Source: Oscillospiraceae bacterium
GTDB lineage: Bacteria; Bacillota; Clostridia; Oscillospirales; Oscillospiraceae
DNA: 9,016 nt
Direction: 5' to 3'
NCBI GenBank assembly: GCA_902765975.1
Contig: CACXBO010000158.1
Location: 1-9,016, forward strand
The translations under genes were made by a program, and so were the position numbers. Below are positions 1-6,224 of the stretch, one piece after another; positions within the stretch are counted from its first letter, which is position 1, and every line of letters starts with the position of its first letter. The notes under the pieces are model-generated. The model saw nothing but the letters and a program-made list of their open reading frames with translations. It was not told where the DNA came from and did no database searches.

Positions 1-1137
1 GTTTTTAAGGGTGATCATCGACGCCATCATAAAGAGAGCGGCGGGAACGCCCTTGCCGGAGACGTCTGCAATCATAAGGCAGAGATGATCGTCGTCGATA
101 AGAAAGAAGTTGTAGAAATCGCCTCCGACCTCACGGGCGGGATCCATAACGGCGTAGATATCGAATTCCGTTCGGTCGGGGAAGGGCGGGAAGTCTGTAG
201 GAAGGATATCGGCCTGTATTCTGGCTGCAACGGAAAGCTCGGTAACTATTCTCTCCTTCTCGGAGGTTATTGCGGTCAGGTTTTTGATATAGCTTTCAAG
301 CTGCTCCTCCATCCTGTCGATCGAGCTTGCAAGCATGCCTATTTCGTCGCTGTTTTTAATACGTTCCGAAAGCGTTTCATTCGGCGCAACGTTCTCATCT
401 GCAAAGCGGCTTGCTTCCAGCGTTATTGTCTTTATTGGCTTTATAAGCACGCGGTCGAGGTGCAGGCTCTGCACGACGATAACGCCGACAGACAGAATAA
501 TGAGAGTCAGAACGACCTTTAAGAGAAACGAGCTTCTTGACCTTGTCAGAACGTCCATCTGACGCTGAACGCAGAGGATAGCCCGGACCTCGCCGTCAGA
601 GCTCTTAACGGGCACCATAGCGGTAATATGCGCGTCGGTCTCGATATACCCCTTATCGCGGATAACGAGCTCCTGCTCCGACTCGCCCTCCCACAGCCTG
701 CGGTATTTTTCGCGGTAGTCGTCGTTTGTCGTCTCACGGACATATCCGAAATCGTAGCGCAAGTATTTTGAGTTCTTATTGATCGTAGAAAAGATAAAGG
801 TAATGTGTCCATAGTCGGAGGTATCCGGCACGATAACGTAGATAAAGGTCGCGCCGCTGGAGTTGCAGTGCATATCAAGGTTTTCCCAAACCTCGGTATA
901 TTCCTGCGTTACTCCTCCGCTTTCAAGGTAGGCGCCTATTCTATCGCTGTCAAGCTCAATCAGCGCGGTTGCCGCCGTGTGGAAGGCCCCGTCGGAATAT
1001 TGCTCCATAAGCGCGGAGGTAAAGCCGTTTGAGCCGATAACGCTTACGATGCAGGAGAAGAGAACGAGGAGGGCTACGATACCTGCGACGCTTTTGACTT
1101 TGATATTCATTTTAGGCTTTTTTATATGCTCTTCCAT
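1..1137 (-). CDS. Membrane HAMP / SpoIIE-type PP2C serine phosphatase, 3'-truncated by window edge
   Basis: The frame stays open for 379 codons from ATG at 1137 to the left edge, so only the N-terminal part of the protein is present. Seen: a short basic cytoplasmic start, TM1 at about residues 17-36, an extracytoplasmic stretch of about 165 residues with no family I recognise, TM2 at about 204-224, a HAMP-like segment (about 225-278), a short helical linker, then the start of a SpoIIE/RsbU-type PP2C domain. That domain shows ARIQADILP (305-313), VGGDFYN (337-343) and IADVSGKGVPAALFM (356-370). D340 and D358 are the expected metal ligands; N343 sits where Asp is more common. Family knowledge: such proteins sense an external signal and dephosphorylate an anti-sigma-factor antagonist or similar phosphoserine protein. 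The target is unknown, as no anti-sigma or STAS gene lies in the window. The start has a weak GGAG about 10 nt upstream and is preceded by a near-consensus promoter, so the gene is probably transcribed on its own. Confidence 0.88.
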   Translation of the reverse strand, partial: MEEHIKKPKMNIKVKSVAGIVALLVLFSCIVSVIGSNGFTSALMEQYSDGAFHTAATALIELDSDRIGAYLESGGVTQEYTEVWENLDMHCNSSGATFIYVIVPDTSDYGHITFIFSTINKNSKYLRYDFGYVRETTNDDYREKYRRLWEGESEQELVIRDKGYIETDAHITAMVPVKSSDGEVRAILCVQRQMDVLTRSRSSFLLKVVLTLIILSVGVIVVQSLHLDRVLIKPIKTITLEASRFADENVAPNETLSERIKNSDEIGMLASSIDRMEEQLESYIKNLTAITSEKERIVTELSVAARIQADILPTDFPPFPDRTEFDIYAVMDPAREVGGDFYNFFLIDDDHLCLMIADVSGKGVPAALFMMASMITLKN

Positions 1138-1176
1138 TTTTCATCCACTCCGTCCGCCGACTTGCGTTATGCCGTC

Positions 1177-1205
1177 ATTATAGCATTATGCCGCGCCTCT
1201 GTCTA
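1177..1205 (-). promoter_or_regulatory. Sigma-A promoter of the HAMP/PP2C gene
   Basis: On the minus strand, TAGACA (1205-1200) and a perfect TATAAT (1182-1177) are separated by exactly 17 bp. The -10 box ends 39 bp before the ATG at 1137, giving a leader of about 33 nt. The -35 box begins only 3 bp beyond the tail of the pyk terminator, so the gene is re-initiated right after pyk transcription ends. Confidence 0.75.
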
Positions 1206-1208
1206 TTG

Positions 1209-1241
1209 AAAATAAAAATCGGGCTCCCTTTAGGGAGCCCG
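1209..1241 (-). terminator. Rho-independent terminator of pyk
   Basis: A perfect 9-bp GC-rich stem pairs CGGGCTCCC (minus 1241-1233) with GGGAGCCCG (1228-1220) around a 4-nt loop. On the minus strand it is followed by AUUUUUAUUUU. It lies about 60 nt beyond the pyk stop codon. The other flank is weakly T-rich when read on the plus strand only as a mirror of this, and no plus-strand gene ends here, so it serves pyk. Confidence 0.9.
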
Positions 1242-1303
1242 AAAAAGCGTATGCGATTAATTACTTCATTTTTTAACCTTTTTTGCCGTTTAGGTAGAAG
1301 GGC

Positions 1304-2731
1304 TCATCTTACTTCGTGCACCTTCAGCATATTCGTCGTGCCGGAGATGCCGAGAGGCACGCCTGCGGATATAACGACGATATCTCCGGATTTTATTGCT
1401 CCGCAGCGGAGAGAAACGTCGACCGCGTGATCGAAAAGCTCGTCGGAGTTGTTCTTCAGCTCGCACATTACGGGGAGAACGCCCCAGCTCAGGTTGAGCT
1501 GACGCCACGCCTTCTCGGAGATCGTTGCGCCGATTATCATCGTCTGCGGGCGGAATTTTGAGATCATCCTCGCAGTGGTTCCGCTCTTCGTGACTGTTAT
1601 GATAGCGGAGGCGGAGAGGTCGTTGGCCGTGGTGACGGTCGCGTGACCGATGGCGGAGGTGATGTCCTTAAATTCACTCGCCTCCGGTTCGAGATTCTGG
1701 AACCGGCGGACGTAGTCGATATCCTCCTCGGCGGTGCGGGCGATAAGATCCATAGTCTTGACCGCCTCGACTGGGTGCTTTCCGACTGCGGACTCTCCTG
1801 AGAGCATGATGGCGCTCGTGCCGTCGTAGATGGCGTTTGCCACGTCGGTAATCTCCGCTCTCGTCGGGCGGGGATTGGTTATCATGGATTCGAGCATCTG
1901 AGTTGCGGTAACGACTATCTTGCCCGCCTCGTATACCTTCTTGATTATCATCTTCTGGATGGCGGGTATCTGCTCGAAGCTTATCTCAACACCCATATCG
2001 CCGCGGGCGACCATAATACCGTCGGCGGCCGCTATTATGCTGTCGATGTTGGATACGCCCTCAGCATTCTCGATCTTTGCGATTATCTTAACGTCGCGCC
2101 AGCCGATGGCGTCGCAGTAGTTGCGGAGAATATTAACGTCGGTCGCGTTGCGGACGAAGGAGGCGGCGATAAAATCGTAGTCGTTCTCCTTGCCGAACTG
2201 GAGGTCGGACATATCCCTCGCGGAGAGGTAAGGCATACGGAGACTTACGCCGGGAACGTTAACACCCTTGCGGTCGGTCAGCTTTCCGCCGTCTATGACC
2301 GTGCAGTGTATCTCGGCGTCGGAGACCTTGTTTACGATGAGGGATATGAGACCGTCGTTTATTAGAAGGCGAACGCCCTTTCTGACGTCGGCGGGAAGTC
2401 CCTCATAGTTGACGTATGCTCTCTCCTTTGTTCCGAGGCATTCGCGGGTAGTCAGCACGAATTCGTCACCGGGCTCAAGGATAACGCCCTCGGGGTTTTC
2501 AAACTTTCCGAGGCGAATTTCGGGGCCCTTCGTATCGAGCAGGGCTGCAACAGGCAGATTGAGCTCGCTTCTTATCCTTTTCAGCACCTCAAGGCGCGCG
2601 AGATGCCCCGCGTGATCTCCGTGGCTGAAATTGAATCTCGCAACGTTCATACCGGCGAGTATCATGCTTTTAAGGGCCTCTTCGTTATCGGTGGCGGGAC
2701 CGAGAGTGCAGATGATTTTGGTTTTTCTCAT
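1304..2731 (-). CDS. pyk: Pyruvate kinase
   Basis: 475 residues, a full-length pyruvate kinase: last step of glycolysis, phosphoenolpyruvate + ADP to pyruvate + ATP, cytoplasmic tetramer in this family. Seen: start MRKTKIICTLGPAT; MNVARFNFSHG (28-38) with substrate Arg32; LLDTKGPEIR (64-73) leading into the B domain (about 70-170); catalytic region KIIAKIENAEG (215-225) with Lys219 and Glu221; VARGDMGVE (241-249) with metal ligand Asp245; TATQMLESM (275-283) with Thr277; and a C-terminal domain from about 350. It lacks the extra PEP-utiliser domain found at the C terminus of Bacillus-type enzymes. The ATG at 2731 has GAGAGG 7 nt upstream and matches the usual family start; an ATG 19 nt further upstream is out of frame. 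It follows folT by 75 nt with its own promoter between them, so it may be read both alone and as part of a folT-pyk transcript. Confidence 0.97.
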   Translation of the reverse strand: MRKTKIICTLGPATDNEEALKSMILAGMNVARFNFSHGDHAGHLARLEVLKRIRSELNLPVAALLDTKGPEIRLGKFENPEGVILEPGDEFVLTTRECLGTKERAYVNYEGLPADVRKGVRLLINDGLISLIVNKVSDAEIHCTVIDGGKLTDRKGVNVPGVSLRMPYLSARDMSDLQFGKENDYDFIAASFVRNATDVNILRNYCDAIGWRDVKIIAKIENAEGVSNIDSIIAAADGIMVARGDMGVEISFEQIPAIQKMIIKKVYEAGKIVVTATQMLESMITNPRPTRAEITDVANAIYDGTSAIMLSGESAVGKHPVEAVKTMDLIARTAEEDIDYVRRFQNLEPEASEFKDITSAIGHATVTTANDLSASAIITVTKSGTTARMISKFRPQTMIIGATISEKAWRQLNLSWGVLPVMCELKNNSDELFDHAVDVSLRCGAIKSGDIVVISAGVPLGISGTTNMLKVHEVR

Positions 2732-2763
2732 GAGGGCGCCTCTCTTTCATTTTGATTATAACA

Positions 2764-2792
2764 ATAATAGCACAAAGGACGCCTCATATCAA
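2764..2792 (-). promoter_or_regulatory. Probable sigma-A promoter of pyk
   Basis: On the minus strand, TTGATA (2792-2787) and TATTAT (2769-2764) are separated by 17 bp; each box matches the consensus at five of six positions. A perfect TATAAT also lies at 2760-2755 but has no good -35 at the right distance. The first pair would give a leader of about 26 nt. I see no terminator between folT and this promoter, so read-through from folT is possible. Confidence 0.6.
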
Positions 2793-2806
2793 GATGATTT
2801 TGGTTA

Positions 2807-3361
2807 TTATCGACGAAGAGGCTTGCTTATCCCCGCCTTTTCAAGCGCGATTGCAATAAGGTAGAATACCGCCGAATCGATTGGCACCATTATGGCGTTT
2901 TTTAAGGCTCTCGCCGGAAGAATGGCGAAAAACGCCTTTCCGCCCTGCATAGAAAGCCATAGAGTGTTGAGCCCGATATTAACGATAATTGCAACTATCG
3001 CCTTTGTGATGAGCACTCGCCAGAAGTTTAGGGGCCTCTTGTAATAGGAAACGCCGTAAATGAAGGCGGCGAGCATGGCGCTCGCGGTGTAGCCGAAGAA
3101 GAAAACCCCGTCCGGCTTCAGCGCGAACTTTAAAACGTCGAGCACGGCGGCGAAGAGCATACCGGTAACCGGTCCGAAAAGCCAGTCCACGAGCTGATTG
3201 GGTATGCCGGAAAAGCCTATTTTGATATACGGCCCGATATTGATGCTCGCAACGTAGTTGAGAGCGACTGCGAGCGCCGCGAGAACGGCGCAGAGGGTGA
3301 GCGTCCTCAGCCTTTTGATCTCGCGGGCGGAGGAGAGAAGAGTGCTGCCGAATTTTTTCAT
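2807..3361 (-). CDS. folT: Folate-specific ECF transporter S component (FolT family)
   Basis: 184 residues. This is the membrane substrate-binding subunit of an energy-coupling factor importer; it would capture folate or a reduced folate and use the shared EcfA/A'/T module, which is not in the window. Seen: a basic N-terminal segment (about 1-20), then about six hydrophobic helices (roughly 21-40, 45-60, 62-80, 87-105, 115-137, 155-175). Family-typical stretches are INIGPYIKIGFSGIPNQLVD (40-59), FGPVTGMLFAAVLDVLKF (62-79), KPDGVFFFGYTASA (82-95) and ARALKNAIMVP (150-160). Start choice: the frame is open up to 3559, but the ATG at 3361 has a perfect AAAGGAGGT 7-8 nt upstream, starts the conserved protein, and everything upstream is promoter plus riboswitch. 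The THF riboswitch in its leader independently supports folate as the substrate. The neighbouring pyk is unrelated in function. Confidence 0.93.
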   Translation of the reverse strand: MKKFGSTLLSSAREIKRLRTLTLCAVLAALAVALNYVASINIGPYIKIGFSGIPNQLVDWLFGPVTGMLFAAVLDVLKFALKPDGVFFFGYTASAMLAAFIYGVSYYKRPLNFWRVLITKAIVAIIVNIGLNTLWLSMQGGKAFFAILPARALKNAIMVPIDSAVFYLIAIALEKAGISKPLRR

Positions 3362-3366
3362 AAAAA

Positions 3367-3408
3367 ATACCTCCTTTGCAGATACTATCGAACTACAAGA
3401 GGAGATAT
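3367..3408 (-). promoter_or_regulatory. Expression platform hairpin that sequesters the folT ribosome binding site
   Basis: On the minus strand ATATCTCCT (3408-3400) pairs with AGGAGGTAT (3375-3367): nine pairs with one G-U, around a 24-nt loop. The 3' arm contains the folT Shine-Dalgarno sequence and is followed by a run of U and then the ATG. The stem is AU-rich for a terminator, so blocking of translation is the likelier mode, but premature termination at the U run cannot be excluded. Pairing is read from the sequence; function is inferred. Confidence 0.6.
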
Positions 3409-3421
3409 GGCTATCTTCTGA

Positions 3422-3520
3422 TGCAGCGGGATGCGGCCGGCGAACCGCAAGCTTGTGCTTTTCGTCCGAAGGGCAACTCTCCGTCCCCCCGGCACTTAAC
3501 GCTCGCAGGCCTACTCTGCA
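3422..3520 (-). ncRNA. Tetrahydrofolate (THF) riboswitch aptamer
   Basis: About 99 nt in the folT leader, starting about 5-10 nt after the predicted transcription start. Seen: P1 TGCAG (3520-3516) with CTGCA (3426-3422); the conserved GAGUAG; P2 GGCC-GCGA with UCGC-GGCC across one mismatch; the family hallmark CGUUAAGUG; a P3 arm closed by CCG/CGG; ACGAA; a small AAGC/GCUU hairpin with an ACAA loop; GCGGU; and GCAUCCCGCUGC at the 3' side. The known long-range contact of this class is available as GGGA in L3 (3487-3484) with UCCC in J2/1 (3431-3428). Known: the class binds reduced folates and controls folate transport and synthesis genes, mainly in Clostridia. Inferred: ligand binding lowers folT expression. 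Confidence 0.93.
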
Positions 3521-3530
3521 ATATATCCGG

Positions 3531-3559
3531 ATTATATCGCGCATCTTCGCAAATATCAA
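3531..3559 (-). promoter_or_regulatory. Sigma-A promoter of the folT riboswitch transcript
   Basis: On the minus strand, TTGATA (3559-3554) and a perfect TATAAT (3536-3531) are 17 bp apart. Transcription would start near 3524, just before the first strand of riboswitch stem P1, which fits very well. The ogg promoter diverges from it, with about 35 bp between the two -35 boxes. Confidence 0.82.
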
Positions 3560-3594
3560 CAGTCAATTTGCACTGATCGAGCCGCAGAGGCATC

Positions 3595-3623
3595 TTGATT
3601 TAGCGAGAAAAATGCATTAAAAT
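3595..3623 (+). promoter_or_regulatory. Probable promoter of ogg
   Basis: TTGATT (3595-3600) and TAAAAT (3618-3623) are 17 bp apart, with an A-rich leader and GGAGG at 3641-3645 placed 5 nt before the ogg ATG. The match is four of six at -35 and five of six at -10. It is divergent to the folT promoter. Confidence 0.55.
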
Positions 3624-3650
3624 GAGGAAAAACAAAAAACGGAGGGAGAT

Positions 3651-4481
3651 ATGAGGATAGAGGAAGCCGGGCGCGAAATAAAAATATGCCCGGAGGACGA
3701 CTTTTCCGCAAAGAAAATATTCGAGTGCGGTCAGTGCTTCCGCTGGAACGAGAATCCCGACGGGAGCTATACCGGAGTCGCCCTCGGAAGAGCCGCAAGA
3801 GTCCGCGAGGACGGAGATTCGGTTTACATAACCTGCACAAAAGCGGAATTTGAGAGCGTATGGCGCGAATATTTCGATTTCGGGGCAAATTATACGGAGC
3901 GCAGACGCCGCTGCGCGGTGGACGATTATATGCTTGCCGCCTCGGAATACGGCAAGGGGATAAGGCTTCTCAATCAGGACAGATGGGAGACCCTGTGTTC
4001 TTTTATTATAAGCCAGTGCAACAATATCCCGCGGATAAAGAAAATAGTTGAAACTCTTTCGGGGCTGTACGGTGAGCGGATAGAATTTGAGGGCGGAGAG
4101 TATCGCTCCTTTCCCTCTGCCGAAAGGGTGGCGTCTCTTTCCGAGCGGGATCTTGACCCTCTGCGCTGCGGATACAGGGCGCCTTATATTCTGAACGCCG
4201 CCCGTGAGGTCGCTGAGGGGCGGCTTAATCTGGAGGAGCTGAGCAGGAAAGAATACCCCGAGGCGAAGCGCCGGCTTATGGAGCTGCCGGGGATAGGGGA
4301 GAAGGTTGCAAACTGCGTAGTGCTCTTTTCACTCCGTATGCCTCGAGCCTTTCCGATAGACGTATGGATAAAGAAAGCTCTCAGCGAACACTATCCCGGA
4401 GGGTTTGATCCCTCGGTTTTCGGCGACGACGCCGGACTTGCTCAGCAGTATATGTTTTACTATCAACGTGATAGAAAATAG
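3651..4481 (+). CDS. ogg: 8-oxoguanine DNA glycosylase/AP lyase, OGG1 type
   Basis: 276 residues. Base-excision repair enzyme that removes 8-oxoguanine opposite cytosine and nicks the abasic site. Seen: N-terminal OGG_N domain with FECGQCFRW (24-32), the counterpart of GQSFRW in human OGG1; FIISQCNNIPRIKKIVE (118-134), matching the DNA-contacting Asn region; GYRAPYI (174-180); and the helix-hairpin-helix LPGIGEKVANCVVLFSL (212-228), followed by PIDVWIKKAL. Lys218 is the expected Schiff-base lysine and Asp237 the expected catalytic aspartate. The C terminus is short, ending soon after the AQQYMFYY helix (264-271), as in compact bacterial forms such as the Clostridium acetobutylicum enzyme. The ATG at 3651 has GGAGGGAG upstream. 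The gene is followed by a hairpin terminator and appears monocistronic. An AlkA-type glycosylase is the main alternative but lacks this OGG_N signature. Confidence 0.93.
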   Translation: MRIEEAGREIKICPEDDFSAKKIFECGQCFRWNENPDGSYTGVALGRAARVREDGDSVYITCTKAEFESVWREYFDFGANYTERRRRCAVDDYMLAASEYGKGIRLLNQDRWETLCSFIISQCNNIPRIKKIVETLSGLYGERIEFEGGEYRSFPSAERVASLSERDLDPLRCGYRAPYILNAAREVAEGRLNLEELSRKEYPEAKRRLMELPGIGEKVANCVVLFSLRMPRAFPIDVWIKKALSEHYPGGFDPSVFGDDAGLAQQYMFYYQRDRK

Positions 4482-4492
4482 CGGCGAATTTA

Positions 4493-4524
4493 GGCGGTTT
4501 TTCTCTTGACGGAAAGCCGCCTTT
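4493..4524 (+). terminator. Terminator after ogg, overlapping the guaB promoter
   Basis: GGCGGTTTT (4493-4501) pairs with AAAGCCGCC (4513-4521), nine pairs including one G-U, around an 11-nt loop, followed by TTTCTGTT. It begins 12 nt after the ogg stop. The U tract is short, so termination may be partial. The loop and 3' arm carry the -35 box and spacer of the guaB promoter. Confidence 0.6.
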
Positions 4525-4534
4525 CTGTTATCCT
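4506..4534 (+). promoter_or_regulatory. Probable promoter of guaB
   Basis: TTGACG (4506-4511; five of six) and TATCCT (4529-4534; four of six) are 17 bp apart, giving a leader of about 26 nt before the guaB ATG. The -35 box sits in the loop of the ogg terminator hairpin. The leader is too short for a riboswitch and none is seen. Confidence 0.5.
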
Positions 4535-4566
4535 ACCGCTAATAATTTTATTGGGAGGAATGCACT

Positions 4567-6078
4567 ATGGCCTTTATTTTTCAGGAGCCCTCAAGAACTT
4601 TTTCCGAGTATCTGCTAATTCCGGGGTATTCGAGTGCAGAATGCGTGCCCGACAAGGTCAGCCTCAGGACTCCGCTCGTAAAGCACAAGGTCGGCGAGAG
4701 CGCCGATATATATATGAACATACCGATGACGAGCGCCATAATGCAGGCGGTTTCCGACGACCGTATGGCGGTCGCTCTTGCCAAGGAGGGCGGAGTGAGC
4801 TTCATCTACGGAAGCCAGACGGTTGCAGATCAGGCGGCTATGGTCGCAAGGGCAAAGGCGTATAAGGCGGGCTTTGTTCCGTCCGACTCAAACGTCAGAC
4901 CCACCGATACCCTTCGCGATATGCTCAAGGTAACAGAGCGCACAGGCCACAATACCGTTGCCGTGACCGAGAACGGAGGGGCGGACGGCAAGCTTCTCGG
5001 CATCGTAACGAGCCGCGATTACCGCCTTTCCAGAATGACCGGAGAGGAGAAGGTCGAGACCTTTATGACCCCGCTCTCCCGCCTCGTAGTCGCCCACAAG
5101 GAGACGACGCTGAAGGAAGCAAACGATATAATATGGGATAAAAAGATAAACAATCTCCCGATAGTCGACGACGAGGGCAGGCTTTTGTACTTCGTCTTCC
5201 GCAAGGACTACGACAGCCACAAGGAAAATCCGCTTGAGCTTCTCGACGCGCACAAGAAATTTATCGTCGGCGCAGGAATAAACACGAGGGACTACGCAGA
5301 CCGCGTTCCCGCGCTTATCGAAGCGGGAGCCGACGTACTCTGCATTGATTCCTCCGAGGGCTTCTCTGAGTGGCAGAAGCGCACGATAAAGTGGATACGC
5401 GACAACTACGGCGACTCCGTCAAGGTGGGAGCCGGAAACGTGGTCGACGCCGAGGGCTTCCGCTTCCTCGCCGATTGCGGCGCCGATTTCGTGAAGGTCG
5501 GTATCGGCGGCGGCTCGATCTGCATAACGAGAGAGCAGAAGGGCATCGGCCGCGGACAGGCCACCGCGCTCATCGACGTCTGCGCCGAGCGCGACAGATA
5601 CGCGAAGGAGACGGGAGTTTACGTTCCTGTCTGCTCCGACGGAGGCATAGTCCACGACTACCACTTCACCCTCGCGCTTGCCATGGGCGCCGATTTCCTA
5701 ATGCTCGGCCGCTACTTCGCCAGATTCGACGAGAGCCCCTCCCGCAGAGTTTCCATCGGCGGAAGCTATATGAAGGAGTACTGGGGCGAGGGCAGCGCGA
5801 GAGCCCGCAACTGGCAGAGATACGACGTCGGCGGAAAGGCCGGCATGGCGTTTGAAGAGGGCGTCGATTCCTACGTGCCTTACGCAGGCTCACTTCACGA
5901 TAACGTCGCTCTCACGCTCTCGAAGGTGAGGCACACGATGTGCAACTGCGGCGCGATAACCATACCAGAGCTGCAGGAGAAGGCAAAAATAACTCTCGTC
6001 TCCGCAACGAGCATAGTTGAGGGCGGAGCCCACGACGTCGTGCTCAAGGAGAACACGATGAGCCCGATGAAAAAGTAA
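4567..6078 (+). CDS. guaB: Inosine-5'-monophosphate dehydrogenase (Tritrichomonas-type)
   Basis: 503 residues. Oxidises IMP to XMP with NAD+, the committed step of guanine nucleotide synthesis; cytoplasmic tetramer in the family. Seen: N-terminal barrel strand region with TFSEYLLIPGYSS (11-23) and PMTSAIMQAVSDDRMAVALA (53-72); two CBS domains at about 105-160 and 165-225; GAGINTRDYADRVPALIEAG (235-254); the K+ and active-site loop GIGGGSICITREQKGIGRGQ (312-331) with nucleophile Cys319; SDGGI (357-361); and the mobile flap with NWQRYDVGG (415-423), where Arg418-Tyr419 is the catalytic dyad. That dyad separates IMPDH from GMP reductase. From memory, overall length and the numbers C319, R418 and Y419 coincide with the Tritrichomonas foetus enzyme. 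ATG at 4567 has GGAGG 8 nt upstream; an ATG at 4560 is out of frame. It has its own promoter and terminator. Confidence 0.95.
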   Translation: MAFIFQEPSRTFSEYLLIPGYSSAECVPDKVSLRTPLVKHKVGESADIYMNIPMTSAIMQAVSDDRMAVALAKEGGVSFIYGSQTVADQAAMVARAKAYKAGFVPSDSNVRPTDTLRDMLKVTERTGHNTVAVTENGGADGKLLGIVTSRDYRLSRMTGEEKVETFMTPLSRLVVAHKETTLKEANDIIWDKKINNLPIVDDEGRLLYFVFRKDYDSHKENPLELLDAHKKFIVGAGINTRDYADRVPALIEAGADVLCIDSSEGFSEWQKRTIKWIRDNYGDSVKVGAGNVVDAEGFRFLADCGADFVKVGIGGGSICITREQKGIGRGQATALIDVCAERDRYAKETGVYVPVCSDGGIVHDYHFTLALAMGADFLMLGRYFARFDESPSRRVSIGGSYMKEYWGEGSARARNWQRYDVGGKAGMAFEEGVDSYVPYAGSLHDNVALTLSKVRHTMCNCGAITIPELQEKAKITLVSATSIVEGGAHDVVLKENTMSPMKK

Positions 6079-6093
6079 AAAGATGATTTTCCC

Positions 6094-6120
6094 CTCCCGG
6101 CCTTGTGTCGGGAGTTTTTT
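6094..6120 (+). terminator. Rho-independent terminator of guaB
   Basis: CTCCCGGC (6094-6101) pairs with GTCGGGAG (6107-6114), eight pairs with one G-U and a 5-nt loop, followed directly by six T. It starts 15 nt after the guaB stop codon. Confidence 0.9.
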
Positions 6121-6156
6121 GCTCAAATCAGCAGGAAAAGTCAATGAATAAGCCGC

Positions 6157-6194
6157 TTGACCTTGTTTTTATCTTGCGGATATGGTAATATAAT
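6157..6194 (+). promoter_or_regulatory. Candidate promoter region of the prfA operon
   Basis: Two readings are possible in this AT-rich stretch between the guaB terminator and prfA. One is TTGACC (6157-6162) with TATGGT (6181-6186) at 18 bp. The other is a perfect TATAAT (6189-6194) with only a poor -35 match 17 bp upstream. Since the preceding terminator is strong, a promoter is expected here, but the exact boxes are uncertain. Confidence 0.4.
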
Positions 6195-6224
6195 TATTTA
6201 GTGAAACGAGAAGGGACAGTGGAG

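Noticed and set aside
2710..2805. 14-bp direct repeat AGATGATTTTGGTT at 2710-2723 and 2792-2805
   Set aside because: One copy encodes the conserved pyk start (residues 3-7) and the other lies in the upstream spacer. With only two copies and no flanking structure it may be chance or a trace of a small duplication, with no function I can support.
3362..3559. Upstream extension of the folT reading frame by 66 codons
   Set aside because: The stretch is the promoter -35 to -10 region, the THF riboswitch and the ribosome binding site. The perfect SD before ATG 3361 and the conserved protein start settle the start.
4888..5664. 258-codon open frame on the minus strand inside guaB
   Set aside because: Antisense shadow of a strongly conserved GC-rich gene; no ribosome binding site context and no recognisable protein motif.
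5370..5855. 161-codon plus-strand frame inside guaB
   Set aside because: Arginine-rich out-of-frame translation typical of a shifted GC-rich coding sequence.
6201..6224. GTG at 6201 as an alternative prfA start
   Set aside because: It would add eight residues not found in RF1 proteins, and the ATG at 6225 gives the standard start with a usable SD.
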